Part shown: in pieces, positions 59,869-64,000 of the stretch
How the letters are laid out: each line of letters opens with the position of its first letter
How positions within the stretch are numbered: the first letter of the stretch is position 1
Assembly (NCBI GenBank): GCA_036571765.1
Contig: BROE01000010.1
Coordinates: 10,384,601-10,448,600 of the forward strand
Reading direction: 5' to 3'
Length of the DNA stretch: 64,000 bases
Source: Plecoglossus altivelis
Taxonomy: Eukaryota; Chordata; Actinopteri; Osmeriformes; Plecoglossidae
Position numbers and translations under genes: made by a program
Notes under the pieces: generated by a model
The model's input: the letters and a program-made list of their open reading frames with translations, nothing else
Databases searched by the model: none
Told to the model about the DNA's origin: nothing

Positions 59869-62224
59869 AACAACCACAATCACAGTGTTTCCATGTGAGT
59901 CCACCAAATAAAGAAAGCGGCGCAAGATATATCAAGGAGAGAAGAAAAAAACCCCGAAAACAATTTTACAGTTGCGCACTGCAACTAATTCATAAAGGCT
60001 ACGAGGGTATTGGAACCCGGGGGAATGATAGATTACTCGTACACTTGAGGCTGAGATCTTAGCAGACAACAAGCAACATTGAGCTCGTTTGAGCGACGCG
60101 TTTGAGAAGTCCACCATAAATCTATAGCGATGTCGTGCCAGCACTCATCTGGGACAGCAGTGCTATTAGAGGACGATGTGTCACTTCTAGTACCTGCGTC
60201 TCCTCACGAGGACGCAGAGGAGAGGCGCGATGTCACGATAGGCACACGTGTTTATTAGGGTCAGAGAGTGGCAGCTGGCAGAATAAAGTGAGAGCGCCGA
60301 TATAAATGTTAGAGAGATAAGAGTGTCTAAGAACTACACATTCATAGTGATGCCTCGAAGTATACTATAGAGAGCTGTCTGCGCGTATCTGACTCACACT
60401 TCCTACACACATTCAACACGTGTCCAGAGGAGAGTACCCCCCTATCGGACGCCTTCCACGAGACTCACATCGTAGAGGGTCCTGCTCCTGGTCCGTGGCG
60501 CTCTCCCGCAGGCCCTGACACCAATCAGTCCACTGTGGAGCAGTCTGGACAACACCGAGTTAAAATCCTAAAATTAAACCCTAGCGATCTGTTACCACCT
60601 ACCATTTAGCACCAGCCAAACAACACATACTTCAACAGCGACCGAGCCACACATTTACAACACGCATAGTATAAACCGATCCACCACATAAATAAGGATC
60701 CAGGGAGAAGAGGTCGAGGGGTGTCTAAGTGACCTCACACAGTCTGAGCTCTTGGCACACATACACATTGATACAGCATCAGCCACAACGCAAATATCAA
60801 GACAGACACAGAGGTATAACACACACAAACGAACGATATCGTATCACCACATACCAAAGATATAGCCAAAGGTGTCACAGCAGACAGCCAGGCCTTGACT
60901 AGCGGCGCAGAGATATGGACCGTTGTACAAACTATCATCGGGAGGTGAGGTTATATAAAAGATTCTGTCTCCGTTTTATAGCAATACCCACTGCGTACTG
61001 CACAAACACACGCAGTTGCCTCTTTGCTGGCTCTGGGTCTGATTTCCGTCAGCACAAGGCTACAACTATCCCACCATGTGTTAAAAGGTATATTAATGCC
61101 AACCTAGGGCGGAGTAGTATCAAGTATAGGGGACATGTCAGAAATCCGTAGGACCAAAGTTGTCCATGAGGTGATGTGCCTGTCTTTCATCTGAAAATTG
61201 CTTTCTGCCGACGCACCCAAGTCTGCACACTGAATCGCAGCTAGTGCATTTGACTATTCATCTTCTCTCTTCATCTGCAACACACTCATCCACTGCACGC
61301 ACGCTGCCATGTACCACACACACAAACACACTTTCACCGCACACGCACTGTCAAACGGTACTCTGGAGGCTGTAGGCGCCAGAGTCCGATTTGAGGAGAT
61401 TTAGCAATCGACGTCTTCATCCTCCTCATCATCACCCTCACCTTAGAGCTGCAAAACAGACCTTGGCCATGACCAGTGAAAACAGAATTCCACAAAGTCA
61501 GGGGAGGTGGGATTAGCAGGTTACTTAGCACAAACCTCAGTGGACAACAAGCACGCTGTCTACTTTAATGTTCCCCTTGGATCCCTTGTGTAAGTAAGCC
61601 TTCATGAATCCCTCAGTTTAGGCTTTGTCTGGCTTTCTGTCTGCTATGTGAACCAGTTACTTTTCTTCTCATTGTGTACCTGCAAGATTATAAATACCTC
61701 ATCAGATGGCCCAGGATCCAGCAGTCTGCTTTAGCCTTCCAAGCCAAAGTTTCATATCACCCTTGTCTTTTCTATCTTGAGAACACTTTCCCTACTCCTC
61801 AGCTAAAAACAGGTCAGGATTGGCAGGCATGAGTCAATCTAAGAGTCTCGATCCAACTTGAACACATCTAATATACCGGATCTTTATTTCCATTTAGTAT
61901 AATGTCTTTGAGTCCCGGGGCCCTTTTGGCTTTTCAAACTAATTCAAAATGTGGTTTGTTGGAATTGGATTCAGCAGCCTTAGGCGGATGTTTCTTTGCA
62001 TGAAAAGATGAGGCGTGCTATGGCTTCTCGCTATCGCAACATTCATACGCCACCAGCAGTGCATCCCTTGCCCATCCCTAACCTGGCATCATCAGCACTG
62101 AAGGCTTATTAGAAGCACTTTCCTGATGGTCGTCTGACACTATGCTGAAGATGCAGTCTGGTTTCCAGGATAATGTGTATTAGTTTCATCGCATTTGCGT
62201 AGAGACTTTGTCTGGGTTTTTTTT

Positions 62225-62720
62225 GTTGTTGTTTTGTTACCGAGCTGCGGTTCACCGAAGCGCTCGCTTGTATGACTCTGTCTCTCGAGCCCGGAGACTC
62301 TCCCCCCATCGCCGTCCCAGAATGCATCAGGGCCCTCGAGAGGGGCCATTTGTTTTGGATGGGGAAAGTGTTCTGCGGTGATGAAGAGGGAGGGGGTGGG
62401 GGCTGCGAGCGCTGTGTGAAGCATGGCCAAAGGCCTGTCGGATGCTCTGTCTCCCACGCTTAGTTAATAGCGGAGCTCTACCTGTGATAGATGGAGGGCG
62501 ACGCCCGCCGCCGCAAACACCTGGGCCCGGAAACAGCCAGAACGAAAGATTCTTCGTAGATCTCTGACGGAAAACAAGAGCGTCGACAGACAGCACACAT
62601 CCGGACGCCACCGCTGATTTGAACGCGACGACCGTGTCAACGAGCGTGCTCGGTAATGTTTCACGGGGAGGAGGCGATCTGGATCGTGGCGAAGAATCCT
62701 CGGCTGTACGACTGCCCACG
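62225..62720. promoter_or_regulatory. CpG-rich patch inside the putative intron
   Basis: CpG is markedly more frequent than in neighbouring DNA (for example 62500-62520 and 62580-62660). It could be an unmethylated CpG island serving an alternative promoter or enhancer. No start codon with a splice donor and protein-like frame was recognised in it. Confidence 0.3.
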
Positions 62721-62860
62721 GTCATCATGCTGTGAAATGTGAGTGTGACTGCGTGTAAATCAGATGTGATGGGGATTCCGATATTTCATCCAGCGGGGCT
62801 GATAAAGTGGAACAAGATGTAACCGGGGGAAGATGAACTGAGACACCGGGAGAGAGACAG

Positions 62861-62887
62861 AGGGAGGGAGGGAGGGAGGGAGGGAGG
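62861..62887. repeat. (GGGA)n microsatellite
   Basis: Six or more GGG runs separated by single A, which also fits a G-quadruplex motif. Confidence 0.92.
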
Positions 62888-63125
62888 AAAAACAAGGGAG
62901 AAACAATGAGAGAGGAAGAGAGAGGAAGGGTGGGAGAGCGCGAGCGCGAGCATCTGTGTGTGTGCGTCTTTATCAGTTGTTCTGCTTACTCTCAGATTCC
63001 CCCTGTTTGGGGGTTGCTCCTCTCTGGCTCAAGGCCCCTGAGAACAGAGTCACGATGCTGCTCTCCCATCCTCTCTTATCAGCAGAATGGTATGCTAACC
63101 AGCTCCCTCCCAATCCCCTCCCCGT

Positions 63126-63128
<3 letters not shown>

Positions 63129-63163
<35 letters not shown>

Positions 63164-63166
63164 CTC
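63129..63166. repeat. (CT)n microsatellite
   Basis: Pure CT repeat with one G near the right end. Confidence 0.95.
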
Positions 63167-63945
63167 TTACTTTTTTTTTAGCTCTCTCGCTTTCCCTCTC
63201 TTGTTCTGTCAGTCTCTAACCCTTCACCTCTTTCTATTGCTATATATACCTCCTCCTATCTCTCCCTCTCTCTGTCTCTCTATCACACTCACAGGCACAC
63301 ACACAGGCAAATCTAGACCTGTTTATGTTCCTGGGAGAGTCTCTCACCTCCTCTGGCCTGCTATAATTCACAACCCATCATCAGATCTCTTCTGATTCTT
63401 TGACAAAACCTCTCCTGATTCTTTCTGCCTCGTTCCCATGAAGTGATTACCTGAAGTGAACTGATCTGATTGGCCCAGGCGGCCACCACCTCGAGAAGCA
63501 CCATCAGATCAGATGGCCCCTTAACATTTGTTAGTGGAAAAAAAAAGCCCAAATACAAATCACCAATCAGCACCCGGGGCACTCCAGACCAATCATTTTG
63601 TCTGCTTTTGATTGTCATTCAAGCTCCAAATTAATAAAGAGGTGCGAGATGTGGTTGTGGGCGTCCCAGCTCGGAGGTGTAAACACCTCCATCACAGCCC
63701 TCCAAACGCCGTGCTATGATGAGGAGCAGGTCATTATCACTCTGGGAAGACCGAGGCTCCGTGCCACAGGCCTCACAGGGCCCTCTAACGTGTCCACGCC
63801 ACGCCCCTCCACCGCCACTCGCCGACACGTTCCCAGCAGGTGGTGCGCGATCGGGGGAGCAACACCTTGCAGTCGTAGTCAGCTCTTCTAATGAGCAGAG
63901 AGGAGGTGAAGGTTGCATCCAAGTCTGTTTTCGCGCAAGCGAGGC

Positions 63946-63964
63946 GGGGGGGGGGGGGGGGGGG
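63946..63964. repeat. Poly-G run (19 G)
   Basis: Nineteen consecutive G, the same apparent length as the run at 9849-9867. Confidence 0.93.
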
Positions 63965-64000
63965 AACAGAGAAGAGGGAAGATGGAGATGGAAAAAAGAG

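Larger units (their letters stand above)
52022..64000 (+). other. Putative first intron, continuing past the window end
   Basis: If the exon ending at 52021 is real, this stretch is its first intron. It starts GTAAGG and no convincing acceptor followed by an open, protein-like frame is seen before 64000. It holds (CT)n at 53020-53056, the assembly gap, poly-C near 54713-54740, an 11-bp minisatellite at 55818-55905, a telomere-like degenerate block at 56060-56330, (GA)n at 56862-56926, (CA)n at 57306-57368, a G-quadruplex motif at 58135-58161, a CpG-rich patch at 62225-62720 and long G runs at the far right. A first intron this long with possible regulatory DNA is typical of vertebrate neural or developmental genes. 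The exon and intron may extend differently if one exon is hidden in the gap. Confidence 0.4.

Noticed and set aside
1..64000. Bacterial-style features (operons, ribosome-binding sites, insertion sequences)
   Set aside because: Sequence character is vertebrate: microsatellites, SINE, LINE and splice signals. None of these bacterial features applies.

Overview
This window is eukaryotic, and most likely from a ray-finned (teleost) fish nuclear genome. The evidence is an absence of operons or long coding frames, very dense dinucleotide microsatellites, one assembly gap of N, and dispersed repeats of fish type. Those repeats are a non-LTR retrotransposon tail at about 3735-4275, a tRNA-headed SINE at about 15329-15490, and fold-back elements at 41082-41294 and about 50258-50385. 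The species cannot be named from what is visible.

Only one piece of protein-coding gene is supported. At 51970-52021 (+) there is a first coding exon: an ATG in good context, 17 codons of signal peptide, and a strong splice donor in phase 1. It is preceded by a CpG-rich leader with no ATG for 267 bases. The gene would run rightward with an intron covering the rest of the window, including the gap at 53132-53738. The protein is secreted or membrane-bound, but I cannot identify it. Everything left of about 51.7 kb looks like upstream intergenic DNA, or introns of a gene whose exons lie elsewhere.

Layout. 1-3.7 kb: pyrimidine, TG and GA microsatellites. 3.7-4.3 kb: decayed LINE tail. 4.3-41 kb: mostly unique non-coding DNA with microsatellites, one SINE, several short palindromes and stretches that read like conserved regulatory DNA. 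41.1 kb: fold-back MITE-like element. 43-45.2 kb: purine-strand microsatellite complex. 45.9-48.3 kb: TA, CA and GT repeats and a cluster of OTX/PITX-type sites. 50.3 kb: second fold-back repeat. 51.7-52.0 kb: promoter, leader and signal-peptide exon. 52-64 kb: putative first intron with the gap, an 11-bp minisatellite, a degenerate telomere-like repeat, G-quadruplex motifs and a second CpG-rich patch near 62.5 kb.

The candidate novel material is regulatory or structural, not a new protein system: paired homeodomain palindromes, RFX-like, ZNF143-like and CTCF-like motifs, a perfect 17-bp stem, and the unidentified signal-peptide gene. Motif calls were made by eye against remembered consensus sequences. 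No conservation or expression data were available.
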